In this document: positions 48,991-58,491 of the stretch, in pieces | Layout of the letters: each line of letters opens with the position of its first letter | Numbering within the stretch: the stretch's first letter is position 1 | Origin: Chroococcus sp. FPU101 | GTDB taxonomy: Bacteria > Cyanobacteriota > Cyanobacteriia > Cyanobacteriales > Microcystaceae | Assembly (NCBI RefSeq): GCF_017312365.1 | Contig: NZ_BLJI01000024.1 | Span: 1 to 64,000, forward strand | DNA length: 64,000 bases | Direction of reading: 5' to 3' | The notes under the pieces: generated by a model | Databases searched by the model: none | Seen by the model: the letters and a program-made list of their open reading frames with translations, nothing else | What the model was told of the DNA's origin: nothing | Program-made: the position numbers and the translations under genes

Positions 48991-50580
48991 ATGAATCAAC
49001 AAACAGACAGAATTATCATCTTTGATACCACCTTGCGAGACGGGGAACAGTCCCCAGGGGCAACACTCAACGTAGATGAAAAATTAGCGATCGCTCGTTC
49101 ACTGGCACGACTGGGAGTAGATGTCATTGAAGCGGGTTTTCCCTATGCAAGTCCAGGTGATTTTATCGCCGTTCAAAAAATCGCTGAAGCTATTGGTAGT
49201 GAAAATGGGCCGACCATTTGTGGGTTAGCCCGCGCCACACGTCAAGATATTGCAAAAGCAGCAGAAGCCCTCAAACCCGCCGCTAAATCCAGAATTCACA
49301 CTTTTCTCGCGACTTCAGATATTCATCTAGAATACAAACTCAAAAAAACACGTCAGGATATTTTAAGCATCGTGCCTGAAATGGTCGCTTATGCTAAAAC
49401 ATTTGTCAATGATGTAGAATTTTCGCCCGAAGACGCAGGAAGAAGCGATCCAGAATTTCTCTATCAAGTCTTAGAAAGAGCGATCGCAGCTGGGGCAACA
49501 ACAGTTAATATTCCCGATACCGTCGGTTATACAACACCCGCAGAATTCGGCGCATTGATTCGAGGAATTAAAGAAAATGTCCCCAATATCGATCAAGCAA
49601 TTATTTCTGTTCATGGACACAATGACCTCGGTTTAGCCGTCGCCAACTTTCTCGAAGCCGTGAAAAATGGGGCGAGACAGTTAGAATGTACGATTAATGG
49701 CATCGGTGAACGGGCGGGAAATGCAGCACTAGAAGAGTTAGTGATGGCACTTCATGTTAGACGTTCCTATTTTAATCCGTTCTTTGGACGACCCGCCGAA
49801 TCGACCGAACCCTTAACCCAGATTAATACCAAAGAGATTTATAAAACCTCTCGTATGGTATCGAATCTCACTGGCATGATGGTACAACCGAATAAAGCGA
49901 TAGTCGGGGCGAATGCTTTTGCCCATCAATCGGGAATTCATCAAGATGGTGTGCTAAAACATAAGCTAACCTACGAGATTATGGATGCTGAATCGATCGG
50001 TTTAACCAATAACCAAATCGTTTTAGGTAAACTATCGGGACGTAATGCTTTTCAGTCGCGTTTGAAAGAATTGGGTTTTGATCTTGGAGAAACGGATCTT
50101 AATAAAGCCTTCTTGCGGTTTAAAGATGTTGCCGACAAGAAAAAAGAGATCACAGACTGGGATTTAGAAGCCATTGTTAATGATGAAATCCAAAACGCTC
50201 CCGAAGTCTTTTGCCTAGAATTAGTACAAGTGTCCTGTGGTGATCATGCTCGTCCAACCGCTACAGTCATTGTCAGAAACGCAAACGGCGAAGAATTAAT
50301 GGATGCAGCCATTGGAACAGGGCCAGTTGACGCAGTTTATAAGGCGATTAACCGTGTGGTTGATGTTCCTAACCAGTTAATCGAATTTTCGGTTAAATCG
50401 GTGACAGGTGGCATTGACGCGATGGGAGAGGTGACGATTCGCATTAAGCATGAAGACCGTATTTATTCGGGTCACGCGGCGAATACCGATATTATCGTCG
50501 CTTCGGCTAAAGCTTATCTAATTGCCTTAAATCGTTTGTATGCGGTTCTTCAACAAAAAGAACAAGAAGCAATGGTGTAA
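48991..50580 (+). CDS. leuA: 2-isopropylmalate synthase
   Basis: A 529-aa enzyme that joins acetyl-CoA and 2-oxoisovalerate in the first step of leucine synthesis. The N-terminal catalytic barrel has [37 protein letters not shown], and the metal-binding [13 protein letters not shown]. The [18 protein letters not shown] stretch is typical, and [12 protein letters not shown] follows. The last 130 residues form the leucine-sensing regulatory domain ([15 protein letters not shown]). Length is normal for the bacterial enzyme. A hairpin follows 9 bases after the stop. Confidence 0.97.
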   Translation: MNQQTDRIIIFDTTLRDGEQSPGATLNVDEKLAIARSLARLGVDVIEAGFPYASPGDFIAVQKIAEAIGSENGPTICGLARATRQDIAKAAEALKPAAKSRIHTFLATSDIHLEYKLKKTRQDILSIVPEMVAYAKTFVNDVEFSPEDAGRSDPEFLYQVLERAIAAGATTVNIPDTVGYTTPAEFGALIRGIKENVPNIDQAIISVHGHNDLGLAVANFLEAVKNGARQLECTINGIGERAGNAALEELVMALHVRRSYFNPFFGRPAESTEPLTQINTKEIYKTSRMVSNLTGMMVQPNKAIVGANAFAHQSGIHQDGVLKHKLTYEIMDAESIGLTNNQIVLGKLSGRNAFQSRLKELGFDLGETDLNKAFLRFKDVADKKKEITDWDLEAIVNDEIQNAPEVFCLELVQVSCGDHARPTATVIVRNANGEELMDAAIGTGPVDAVYKAINRVVDVPNQLIEFSVKSVTGGIDAMGEVTIRIKHEDRIYSGHAANTDIIVASAKAYLIALNRLYAVLQQKEQEAMV

Positions 50581-50588
50581 CGCTAGTT

Positions 50589-50615
50589 GTAGAGGCGTGA
50601 AATCCGCGTCTCTAC
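50589..50615. terminator. Hairpin between leuA and the opposing coiled-coil gene
   Basis: GTAGAGGCGTG pairs with CGCGTCTCTAC (11 bp with two G-U pairs) around AAATC. It belongs to the common cyanobacterial TAGAGACGCG-type intergenic repeat. It is placed between convergent genes and probably acts on both. Confidence 0.65.
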
Positions 50616-50635
50616 TTAGAAAAACTTTTAGTATA

Positions 50636-50833
50636 TCACGACTGTTTATCTGTTTGGCGAAAAGAACGTCCGTACTCTAAAGCTTCTAGAAAAGCCGATT
50701 CATCAGAAATTGAGCCAATAAGTTTATCAAGCCAATTTTTAGAGATGGAGTCATTATTAGATATACGTTTAAGGTTAGCGACCTCTTGCTCAAGAGTTGC
50801 TAAACGATGTTCAAGAATTGCTTCATCTATCAT
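50636..50833 (-). CDS. Small coiled-coil protein, antitoxin-like
   Basis: About 65 residues from the ATG at 50833 (MIDEAILEHRLATLEQEVANLKR), chosen because AAGGA precedes it; an upstream ATG at 50863 also exists. The N-terminal half is a coiled coil. The second half has NWLDKLIGSISDESAFLEALEYGRSFRQTDK. This pattern recurs in small cyanobacterial proteins that often precede PIN-type toxins, but no toxin gene is adjacent here. The family assignment is from memory and moderate. Confidence 0.55.
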   Translation of the reverse strand: MIDEAILEHRLATLEQEVANLKRISNNDSISKNWLDKLIGSISDESAFLEALEYGRSFRQTDKQS

Positions 50834-51059
50834 GATTTTTTCCTTAAAAAACTTCTTAAGCAACTTTATTTTAACTAATTGCTCGCACTCAATTAATAGA
50901 TTTCGTAAGAAGCTTTAAGCTTGGCTTGGAGATGATTCGCGCGAATTTATCAAAAAAGCTTAACAGAAGCCGAGATGACGGCTGCTAAACTTTATTAGGT
51001 TAGTTTAATATCAAATTTCTCTAGCACAGTTTCAACAAGTAATTATTGTTATTATCAGG

Positions 51060-51470
51060 TTAAGATATTAAAATATCAAGAATCGCACTTAGATCTTTAT
51101 CTAGAAGACCTCCATTATAAGTATAGTTACCATCAAATTTTTTTAGCGCGGCTAACATTGAATCATAATCTCCGTCTCCAGTGTTCCACACTCGTTCAAA
51201 CGAAACTTCGTTAAAATTATGTTCATTATATTTTCTAGCATATAAATCTACTATCTCAGCCGAGCCGATGGGTAGGCTGCTGATGTAGGCATATGTACAT
51301 TTAATCCTATCGTAACCGAAAACCTTTCCATCAGAGTACTCAATAACAATATCGCAACCACCAGGCAAATGTGAAAGTGGATTAGTTCTGGATTCTCGCT
51401 CAACCTATAAAACATTATTTGCCAAATGATCTGGAAGGCCTATGTAAACTCGTTCAATACTACGGCTCAT
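51060..51470 (-). pseudogene. Hypothetical protein interrupted by an in-frame TAG
   Basis: A frame of 136 codons starts at the ATG at 51470 (MSRSIERVYIGLPDHLANNVL), after a GGAG at suitable distance. It hits TAG at 51405-51407 and continues in the same frame as VERESRTNPLSHLPGGCDIV, then IEYSDGKVFGYDRIKCTYAY, to a normal stop at 51060. The open part alone (51060-51368) would need a TTG start in mid-domain. This looks like one gene with a single nonsense mutation, or a sequencing error. I recognise no family and see no signal or membrane segment. If the interruption is real, the gene may be recently inactivated. Confidence 0.6.
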
Positions 51471-51592
51471 GCTCTCTACTCCGAGCTAAACCAATTATTT
51501 AATCATTTATTATCTAAACATTAATTATACGAAATCTTTCTGTTTATTTAACTGATAAAAGACCAAAAATTAAAAAGTTTAGTAGATTCACT

Positions 51593-51718
51593 ATGTATAA
51601 AAATAAAAGCAAAAAAACTTTTAGTATATTTACTGATGATGATTATAAATTCTCTTGCTGTCTCTCTGTAAGAATAGACTGTACTTATCTTGAAGCAGTT
51701 TTAAATACTATTCAATAA
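51593..51718 (+). CDS. Possible 41-aa protein
   Basis: The short frame MYKNKSKKTFSIFTDDDYKF, then SCCLSVRIDCTYLEAVLNTIQ, has a mixed composition with three cysteines. No clear ribosome binding site precedes it and I see no family. The base composition matches the surrounding AT-rich spacer, so chance is quite possible. Confidence 0.2.
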   Translation: MYKNKSKKTFSIFTDDDYKFSCCLSVRIDCTYLEAVLNTIQ

Positions 51719-51737
51719 GTATAAAAGACATGAAAAA

Positions 51738-51757
51738 GGATGGGGTAAAACCCATCC
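51738..51757 (-). terminator. Rho-independent terminator of the small zinc-finger gene
   Basis: On the minus strand GGATGGG pairs perfectly with CCCATCC around TTTTAC and is followed by TTTTTC. It lies 56 bases beyond the stop of the gene at 51813, which runs toward it. Confidence 0.75.
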
Positions 51758-51812
51758 ATATTAGTTCCCTCGCTTATTCAGTCAAAATCTGTATTTTTGT
51801 GTAGCGGTTTTA

Positions 51813-52007
51813 TTAATTTACTAATTGTTGTTGGTATCTTCGTTTAATCATGCCACTGCCTTTACACACTTCACAAATCACCATTCTAGAACTGTTTTCT
51901 AAGTACAATACCCTTTTACCTTTGCAGTGGTGACAGATGACTAATTCTTCTAACCAATAATTAGAGAGAAAACTTTCATCCGTGATGTATGTAAAATCTT
52001 CATACAT
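51813..52007 (-). CDS. Small DnaJ-type zinc-finger-like protein
   Basis: A 64-aa protein with two CxxC motifs: CHHCKGKRVLYL near residue 25 and CEVCKGSGMIKRR near residue 45. The second matches CxxCxGxG, the repeat unit of the DnaJ zinc finger, and the first is CxxCxG. A pair of such motifs can bind one zinc. The protein lacks a J domain, so it is a stand-alone finger of unknown role. A good terminator follows. Confidence 0.7.
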   Translation of the reverse strand: MYEDFTYITDESFLSNYWLEELVICHHCKGKRVLYLENSSRMVICEVCKGSGMIKRRYQQQLVN

Positions 52008-52452
52008 TAGACCATCCTCATTACCGTAATTGGCTGGACGTTATTCAGTTGATTCGCTTAATATAGAGAAACTTAAGTTAAATTGAAAAATAACAAATAT
52101 CTAGATAAAAACGATTGTTCTTCTTCTATAATTGATCTGATGTTCGCGATTGTCTTTGCTTTACTTTTTTAAATTTTAACCTCGTCAAATTTGTCTTCTT
52201 TAATTTTTATCTTAAAGACTATATTCAGAATAGGTCAAAAACTTTATATTAATTCATATTTTGTTACATAGCTTCAAACTACATGAGTTGTTACTCCAAG
52301 TTTATGAAGTTATATCAAATTCGATGATTTCTTTTCAATGAATGAAGAGGGTTACTGAAAGAACAAGAAATTTTGGATATAAAGCGATGAATAAATAAGA
52401 TTGATAGAGTTTTTATCTGTATAGTGCCTATAATCTAAATAATCGTAGCGTT
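52008..52452. other. Divergent intergenic region before the UPF0182 gene
   Basis: About 445 bases of AT-rich sequence. I see no gene, tRNA or known RNA motif. It should hold promoters for the small zinc-finger gene (minus) and the membrane protein gene (plus). Confidence 0.4.
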
Positions 52453-55386
52453 ATGATAACTATGCTAAGACGGACAAAGTTTCATCAATACCAAATTTTA
52501 CTCATTGTACTAGGCACTATACTGACTTTAGGACTTCTCAGTAAGTTTATAGCTGAAATTTTATGGTTTGAAGAAGTTAATTATTTAAGTGTCTTTCTCA
52601 AAAAATTATTTTGGCAGTTATTACTAGGTCTTAGTGTTGGTTTATTTTCTTTATGGTTTTTATTAAGTAATTTACAGTCTGCTCAAGAGTGGAAATGGAA
52701 CGTAGTACCACAACCAAATACAGAACCTAGCTTTCTAGAGAGAAAATCACAACCAGTAGGAAAATCAGCAATGATCCCTCAAATTCTAGAACTGAGGTTT
52801 CTCTGGTTCTTAATTGTAGTAGGAGCAATATCAATTTGGCTCGGTTTAACCATCTTAGGATATTTTCAAATTATTCGTAGAGCTTGGACTCCCGATTTTT
52901 ATCTTCCTAATATTAGAGCTTCTCAATCAACCCCATTTACACTTTTTTGGTTACATCAAGTGGGTCAGGATTTAATTAAAGATGTGCGTAAATTAAGTCT
53001 TGTTATTACATTTGTGAGCTTTGTCTTAATTAAACCAAAATGGGTTTTAAGAATAGTTGCTGTTTTAATGAGTGTTCTGTTTGGTTTTTTATTTGCCTTA
53101 AATTGGGAGGTTATTCTTAAATTTATTAATGGAACTTCTTTTAATCTTCTTGAGCCACAATTTAATCAAGATATTAGTTTTTATATTTTTACGATTCCTG
53201 TTTGGCAGTTATTAGCTTCATGGATAGAAGGCTTACTATTAACAGCTATCTTAGCAGTTAGCTTAATTTATTTATTATCTGCAGATAGTCTTGCTCAAGG
53301 TAAATTCCCAGGCTTTTCTAATGAGCAAATGCGCCATCTGTGTGTTCTTTGGGGAAGTTTAATGTTCTTTCTAGCGTTACGCCATCTTTTAGAACGCTTT
53401 CAATTAGTTTATTCAACTACAGGAGTTGTTTATGGTGCAAGTTTTACAGATGTTTACATACAGCAATATTTAGAAATTAGTTTATTCTTGATTGCTTTGT
53501 TCTGTTGTTTGTTTTTTTATTGGCGAGCCATAACAGGAAAAAATTTACTCAAAAAAGTTTTTTATTTTTTACCATATAAAAGAAGTTTAACTTTAATCCT
53601 AATTCCTGTAGCTTTTTATTTTAGTTGTATTATATTTGGATTCATCTTACGGGATTCTGTACAGAGAATCATTGTAGAACCCAATGAACTTGAAAAAGAA
53701 AAAATTTTTATTTCTCGTTCTATTTCTAGCACTAGAACAGCGTTTGCATTAAATCGTATTGAAGCTAAGGTATTTAATCCAAGTGGCGATTTAACTTCAC
53801 AAATATTACAAGAAAATGAGCTAACGATCAACAATATTAGTCTCTGGAATTCTCGTCCTTTATTAGAAGCAAATCGTCAATTACAACAAATTAGACTCTA
53901 TTATAAATTTCCTGATGCTGATATAGATCGTTATCCAGTTCAACTACAAACAAGACAAGAAGATGAAATATTTAAAGAAAAACAACAAATTATTATATCA
54001 GCGCGGGAATTAGATTATACAGCTTTACCTGAGTCTGCTAGAACATGGGTCAATAATCATTTAGTTTATACTCATGGTTATGGTTTTACACTGTCACCTG
54101 TTAATTTAGCAGCGCAAGGGGGGTTACCATACTACTTTGTTAAAGATATCGGAACCACAGAGGAACCAGGTGCATTAAGAACTTCTAGTAAATTAGTACA
54201 AGAAAGTATTCCTATTGGAAAACCAAGGATTTATTTTGGCGAATTGACGGATAACTATATTTTTACTTCGACCAAAGTTAAAGAATTCGATTTTCCTAAT
54301 GGTGATGAAAATGCTTTTAATACTTATGATGGGACTGGTGGTATTAAGCTAAATTCACCGCTAAAAATCGCTTTATTTGCTGATTATCTCAAGGATTGGC
54401 AAATGCTGTTTACGAGAAATTTTACGCGTGAAACAAAATTATTATTCAGACGAAATATTAGAGAAAGAGTGAAAGCGATCGCACCTTTTCTCAATTACGA
54501 TCAAAACCCCTATCTTGTGGCAGCTGATATTAGCAATGAAGCACAAATCTCTAATAATAGTAAGCTATTTTGGATTATAGATGGTTATACAATTAGCGAT
54601 CGTTATCCCTATTCAGATCCAGGAAAAAGCAACTTTAACTATATTCGTAATTCTGTCAAAGTTGTGATTGATGCTTATAATGGCGATGTCAATTTTTATA
54701 TTGCTGACCCAGAAGATCCAATTATTCAAACTTGGACAAAAATTTTTCCAGAATTATTTAAACCTTTAGCGGCTATGCCCAAAAATTTACAAACTCATAT
54801 CCGCTACCCAGATGATTTATTTAACGCTCAAGCTGAACGTCTGTTAACTTATCATATGATCGATCCAAAAGTTTTTTATAACCGAGAAGATCAATGGCAA
54901 ATTCCGCAAGAAATCTATGGCACTGAACAGCAAGACGTAAAACCCTATCATTTAATTATGAAATTACCAGGGGAAAAAGATGAAGAATTTGTCTTGTTAC
55001 AACCTTATACACCAACCAGTCGCCCTAATTTAATAGGTTGGTTAGCAGCGCGTTCTGATACGCCTAATTATGGAAAATTATTACTTTATCAGTTTCCTAA
55101 ACAACAATTAGTATTTGGCCCAAATCAGTTAGAAGCCTTAATCAATCAAAATCCTACTATTTCTCAGCAAATTTCCTTATGGAATCGAGCAGGTTCAAAA
55201 GTTTTACAGGGTAATCTTTTGATTATCCCAATTGAACAATCTTTATTATATGTAGAACCTTTATATTTAGTAGCTGATCAAAATGGTGTCCCTACGTTGG
55301 CTAAGGTAATCGTCATTTATGAAAATCAAATTGTGATGCAGGATACTCTACAAGAAAGTTTAGAGAAAATTTTTGGCTCTTCTTGA
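52453..55386 (+). CDS. UPF0182 family large membrane protein
   Basis: A 977-aa protein. Residues 1-400 have about seven to eight transmembrane helices (for example ILLIVLGTILTLGLLSKFIAEILWFEEVNYLSVFLKKLFWQ). The WFEEVNYLSVF pattern is typical of UPF0182. The rest is a large hydrophilic, probably external, domain with family stretches such as FDFPNGDENAFNTYDGTGGI, YPYSDPGKSNFNYIRNSVKVVIDAYNGDVNFYI, and IRYPDDLFNAQAERL. Function is unknown. The start may be the first ATG or the internal one nine bases later (MLRRTK). It is followed by the metallopeptidase gene 93 bases downstream. Confidence 0.92.
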   Translation: MITMLRRTKFHQYQILLIVLGTILTLGLLSKFIAEILWFEEVNYLSVFLKKLFWQLLLGLSVGLFSLWFLLSNLQSAQEWKWNVVPQPNTEPSFLERKSQPVGKSAMIPQILELRFLWFLIVVGAISIWLGLTILGYFQIIRRAWTPDFYLPNIRASQSTPFTLFWLHQVGQDLIKDVRKLSLVITFVSFVLIKPKWVLRIVAVLMSVLFGFLFALNWEVILKFINGTSFNLLEPQFNQDISFYIFTIPVWQLLASWIEGLLLTAILAVSLIYLLSADSLAQGKFPGFSNEQMRHLCVLWGSLMFFLALRHLLERFQLVYSTTGVVYGASFTDVYIQQYLEISLFLIALFCCLFFYWRAITGKNLLKKVFYFLPYKRSLTLILIPVAFYFSCIIFGFILRDSVQRIIVEPNELEKEKIFISRSISSTRTAFALNRIEAKVFNPSGDLTSQILQENELTINNISLWNSRPLLEANRQLQQIRLYYKFPDADIDRYPVQLQTRQEDEIFKEKQQIIISARELDYTALPESARTWVNNHLVYTHGYGFTLSPVNLAAQGGLPYYFVKDIGTTEEPGALRTSSKLVQESIPIGKPRIYFGELTDNYIFTSTKVKEFDFPNGDENAFNTYDGTGGIKLNSPLKIALFADYLKDWQMLFTRNFTRETKLLFRRNIRERVKAIAPFLNYDQNPYLVAADISNEAQISNNSKLFWIIDGYTISDRYPYSDPGKSNFNYIRNSVKVVIDAYNGDVNFYIADPEDPIIQTWTKIFPELFKPLAAMPKNLQTHIRYPDDLFNAQAERLLTYHMIDPKVFYNREDQWQIPQEIYGTEQQDVKPYHLIMKLPGEKDEEFVLLQPYTPTSRPNLIGWLAARSDTPNYGKLLLYQFPKQQLVFGPNQLEALINQNPTISQQISLWNRAGSKVLQGNLLIIPIEQSLLYVEPLYLVADQNGVPTLAKVIVIYENQIVMQDTLQESLEKIFGSS

Positions 55387-55479
55387 AAAGATTAAAATAA
55401 TTCTTTAGTTTAATAGATAGCCAGATCACAAAATTATATTCTGTATAATGAAACCACAAAACGATTGAGGGATTAAATT

Positions 55480-56316
55480 ATGCGTTGGCAAATGGGGCGC
55501 AGAAGCGATAATGTTGAAGACCGTCGAGGTGGAGGAATGGTTCCCGTCGTCGGTGGGGGTTTAGGTGCAATTGTTTTAGCTCTGATTGCGATGTTTTTAG
55601 GAATCGATCCATCAATCATTTTACAATCTGGAATCCCTCAGCAAACCTCACCCAATTCGGGTTCACCTGAAGAAGATAGAACCAAAGACTTTATATCAGT
55701 AGTTTTAGCCGATACCGAGGATGTTTGGATAAAACAATTTCGTCAGATGGGAAGACAGTATGTAGAACCGAAATTAGTCCTTTTTTCGGGTTCAGTTGAT
55801 TCAGCTTGCGGTTATGCTCAAGCAGCAATGGGGCCGTTTTATTGTCCTCGTGATCAAAAAGTTTATATTGATTTAAGCTTTTATCGGGAACTGCAAAACA
55901 AACTAAATGCACCAGGTGATTTTGCTCAAGCATATGTCCTTGCTCATGAAGTTGGACATCACGTACAAACCTTACTTGGTATTAGCCAACAAGTCGATGC
56001 AGCACGACGACGCTCTAGTGAAGCTCAGTCTAATCAACTCTCAGTACGTTTAGAATTACAAGCCGATTGTTTGGCGGGAGTTTGGGCAAATCAAGCTCAA
56101 AGAGAAAGAAATGTTTTAGAACAAGGCGACATTGAAGAAGCTCTTAATGCAGCTAGTCAAATTGGTGACGATCGCTTACAGTCTAGATCAAGAGGTTATG
56201 TTGTACCTGATTCCTTTACACATGGCACCTCAGCGCAACGGGTTCGTTGGTTTACCAGAGGATTTCAATCAGGGGATATGAATCAATGTAATACTTTTGC
56301 AACTAAGAGTTTGTAA
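55480..56316 (+). CDS. Neutral zinc metallopeptidase, YpfJ family
   Basis: A 278-aa membrane-anchored protease-like protein. The start MRWQMGRRSDNVEDRRGGG and the next hydrophobic helix (GGGLGAIVLALIAMFLGID) are the family opening. The catalytic motif is VLAHEVGHHVQ (HExxH) near residue 155, with LELQADCLAGVWAN carrying the third ligand region. The C-terminal GTSAQRVRWFTRGFQSGDMNQCNTF is conserved. The active domain should face the periplasm or thylakoid lumen. The physiological substrate is unknown. Confidence 0.92.
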   Translation: MRWQMGRRSDNVEDRRGGGMVPVVGGGLGAIVLALIAMFLGIDPSIILQSGIPQQTSPNSGSPEEDRTKDFISVVLADTEDVWIKQFRQMGRQYVEPKLVLFSGSVDSACGYAQAAMGPFYCPRDQKVYIDLSFYRELQNKLNAPGDFAQAYVLAHEVGHHVQTLLGISQQVDAARRRSSEAQSNQLSVRLELQADCLAGVWANQAQRERNVLEQGDIEEALNAASQIGDDRLQSRSRGYVVPDSFTHGTSAQRVRWFTRGFQSGDMNQCNTFATKSL

Positions 56317-56450
56317 AAAAACATTAAGCCAACACTAGAGGAATCGGCATCAAATTATCTATGATAGATAGTTGGTAAATACAAGATTTGCTAAAATACA
56401 TTTCTTGCGCCTCTGTATATTTAAGACCTGAAAAAGGTTTAAAAAAGACT

Positions 56451-57623
56451 ATGCTAAATCCTAACTTGGAAGAGATTGTACTTTCTTTCGAGGACTATCA
56501 ACGTTATTCTCGCCATATTATTTTGCCTGAAGTTGGTCTAGAAGGCCAAAAAAAACTTAAAGCCGCAAGTGTACTATGTATTGGTACAGGCGGACTAGGT
56601 TCACCCCTACTGTTATATTTAGCGGCGGCAGGTATTGGACAAATTGGAATTGTTGATTTTGATATTGTTGATACTTCCAACTTACAACGTCAAATCATTC
56701 ATGGAACTTCTTGGGTTGGTAAACCTAAAATTGTCTCGGCCAAAAACCGTATTTTAGAAATAAATCCTGATTGTCAAGTTGATTTATATGAAACTCAACT
56801 CACTTCAGCGAATGCTCTAGAGATTTTAGCACCCTATGACATTGTAATTGATGGTACTGATAACTTTCCGACGCGCTATTTAACCAATGATGCTTGTGTT
56901 TTATTAGATAAACCCAACGTTTACGGTTCAATTTTCCGCTTTGAAGGACAAGCAACTGTCTTTAACTATCAAGGTGGGCCAAATTACCGCGATTTATATC
57001 CCGAACCTCCACCACCAGGAATGGTACCCTCTTGTGCCGAAGGTGGGGTTTTAGGCGTGTTACCTGGTGTCATTGGTACGATTCAAGCAACCGAAGCAAT
57101 TAAAATTATTCTGGGGGCAAAAAATACCCTCAGTGGGCGTTTATTACTTTATAACGCTTGGGAGATGAAATTTAGAGAATTGAAACTCAGACCGAATCCA
57201 GAGCGTCCTGTAATTGACAAATTGATTGATTACGAGCAGTTCTGCGGAATTCCCCAAGCAAAAGCCCAGGAGGTACAGCAGGCAATGGAACTTTCAGAAA
57301 TGACAGTGGTTGAACTTAAACAGCTTTTAGATAGCGATGCTGATGATTATGTATTAATTGATGTGCGAAACCCCAATGAATACGAAATAGCTAGTATTCC
57401 AGGGGCAATTTTAATTCCTTTACCTGATATTGAAGACGGTTCGGGTGTTGAAAAAGTCAAAGAATTAGTTAATGGTCATCGTCTAATTGCTCATTGCAAA
57501 ATGGGGATGCGCTCGGCTAAAGCACTCAATATCCTCAAACAATCGGGTATTGAAGGAACTAACGTCGTAGGAGGAATTACGGCTTGGAGTCGAGAAGTTG
57601 ATCCAAGTGTACCCGAATACTAA
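56451..57623 (+). CDS. moeB: Molybdopterin-synthase adenylyltransferase MoeB with rhodanese domain
   Basis: About 390 residues from the ATG at 56451 (MLNPNLEEIVLSFEDYQRYSRHIILPEVG), since the upstream extension is not family-like. Residues 1-250 form the E1-like domain with CIGTGGLGSPLLLYLAAAGIG (ATP loop), TDNFPTRYLTNDA and PSCAEGGVLGVLPGVIG. The last 110 residues are a rhodanese domain with active Cys in AHCKMGMRSAKALNILK. Such fusions activate and sulfurate ThiS/MoaD-like carrier proteins for molybdopterin, thiamine or cysteine synthesis. It is a single transcription unit, with a terminator 17 bases after the stop. Confidence 0.94.
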   Translation: MLNPNLEEIVLSFEDYQRYSRHIILPEVGLEGQKKLKAASVLCIGTGGLGSPLLLYLAAAGIGQIGIVDFDIVDTSNLQRQIIHGTSWVGKPKIVSAKNRILEINPDCQVDLYETQLTSANALEILAPYDIVIDGTDNFPTRYLTNDACVLLDKPNVYGSIFRFEGQATVFNYQGGPNYRDLYPEPPPPGMVPSCAEGGVLGVLPGVIGTIQATEAIKIILGAKNTLSGRLLLYNAWEMKFRELKLRPNPERPVIDKLIDYEQFCGIPQAKAQEVQQAMELSEMTVVELKQLLDSDADDYVLIDVRNPNEYEIASIPGAILIPLPDIEDGSGVEKVKELVNGHRLIAHCKMGMRSAKALNILKQSGIEGTNVVGGITAWSREVDPSVPEY

Positions 57624-57639
57624 TCTTAATAATTAATTT

Positions 57640-57666
57640 AAGGGAATAGAAAATCTGTTCCCTTTT
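57640..57666 (+). terminator. Rho-independent terminator after moeB
   Basis: AAGGGAA pairs with TTCCCTT around TAGAAAATCTG, followed by TT and A/T-rich sequence, 17 bases past the moeB stop. Confidence 0.7.
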
Positions 57667-57738
57667 ATTAGATTTACTTGATTTAAGTTTGGCTCTCTGG
57701 CTATGATGCTAGTAATTTATTAGATCTATCTGCTTAAA

Positions 57739-58332
57739 ATGAATCAACATCAGAAAAAAATCTTAACATGGGCTGCGATCGTAACACTTCCCACAGGCTT
57801 AGGAATTTGGATTTTTCCTACAGCACCCGCATCAGCAAGAAATCAATTTGATGTTTGTGTGAGACAAATAGCTGGAACAGGTGTACCTATCGAAAAAGCT
57901 AAAGTTGCTTGTTCCGATGCCCTCATTCCTAGAGAATTATCACGATGCGTTGGTCAAATCAAAGGCAGAACAACCATTAACCCCGAAGATGCCCTAGAAG
58001 CTTGTTATCAAGTCAGACGACCTGTAGATTTAGCCAATTGCGTCACCGACATTAATCGTTCAGTACCGATAGCAGCCACCGAACCAACTGCTTCCTATCA
58101 AACTCAAGAAGGAACCCCTCTAAGTCTAGAAGCATCTTCTAAAGTGGAAGCTAACCCTTTATTGTTTGCTTTAGAATCTTGTCGTCGTAGTTTGTTGCCA
58201 GGTCGTTATTCAGAATGCGTTATTGCACTGTCTCGAAACGGTGAAGAAACGACACCAGTACAAGCAATGAAAATTTGTCTAACAGCAGAAGATTTTCCAA
58301 GAGAATTATTTCCCACTTACCCACAAAATTAA
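57739..58332 (+). CDS. Exported protein with repeated cysteine pattern
   Basis: A 197-aa protein with a signal peptide (hydrophobic residues 9-27, probable cleavage at ASARNQ). The mature part holds repeats with paired cysteines: VCVRQIAGTGVPIEKAKVAC, then SRCVGQIKGRTTINPEDALEAC, then ANCVTDINRS. After a linker come ESCRRSLLPGRYSECV and MKICL. Adjacent cysteines are 14-18 residues apart and could form disulfides. I do not recognise the family. It lies between moeB and the NPDL-repeat array on the same strand. Confidence 0.6.
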   Translation: MNQHQKKILTWAAIVTLPTGLGIWIFPTAPASARNQFDVCVRQIAGTGVPIEKAKVACSDALIPRELSRCVGQIKGRTTINPEDALEACYQVRRPVDLANCVTDINRSVPIAATEPTASYQTQEGTPLSLEASSKVEANPLLFALESCRRSLLPGRYSECVIALSRNGEETTPVQAMKICLTAEDFPRELFPTYPQN

Positions 58333-58491
58333 GGATTAACCATCTTGACTTAGAACAAGATTCTGTGATAAACCATACGGGAAGAAAAAGAAAAATCAGT
58401 TATTCATCAAGCATAACGATTTTTTTGTCTTCCCAATTTTTTTACAAAAATCATTTAGATTAATTATACAATTTAGTATTTGGGTGCAAGA

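Noticed and set aside
50864-51059. Possible gene remnant in the spacer (SLTEAEMTAAKLY)
   Set aside because: The readable stretch is only about 13 residues, too short to support a call.
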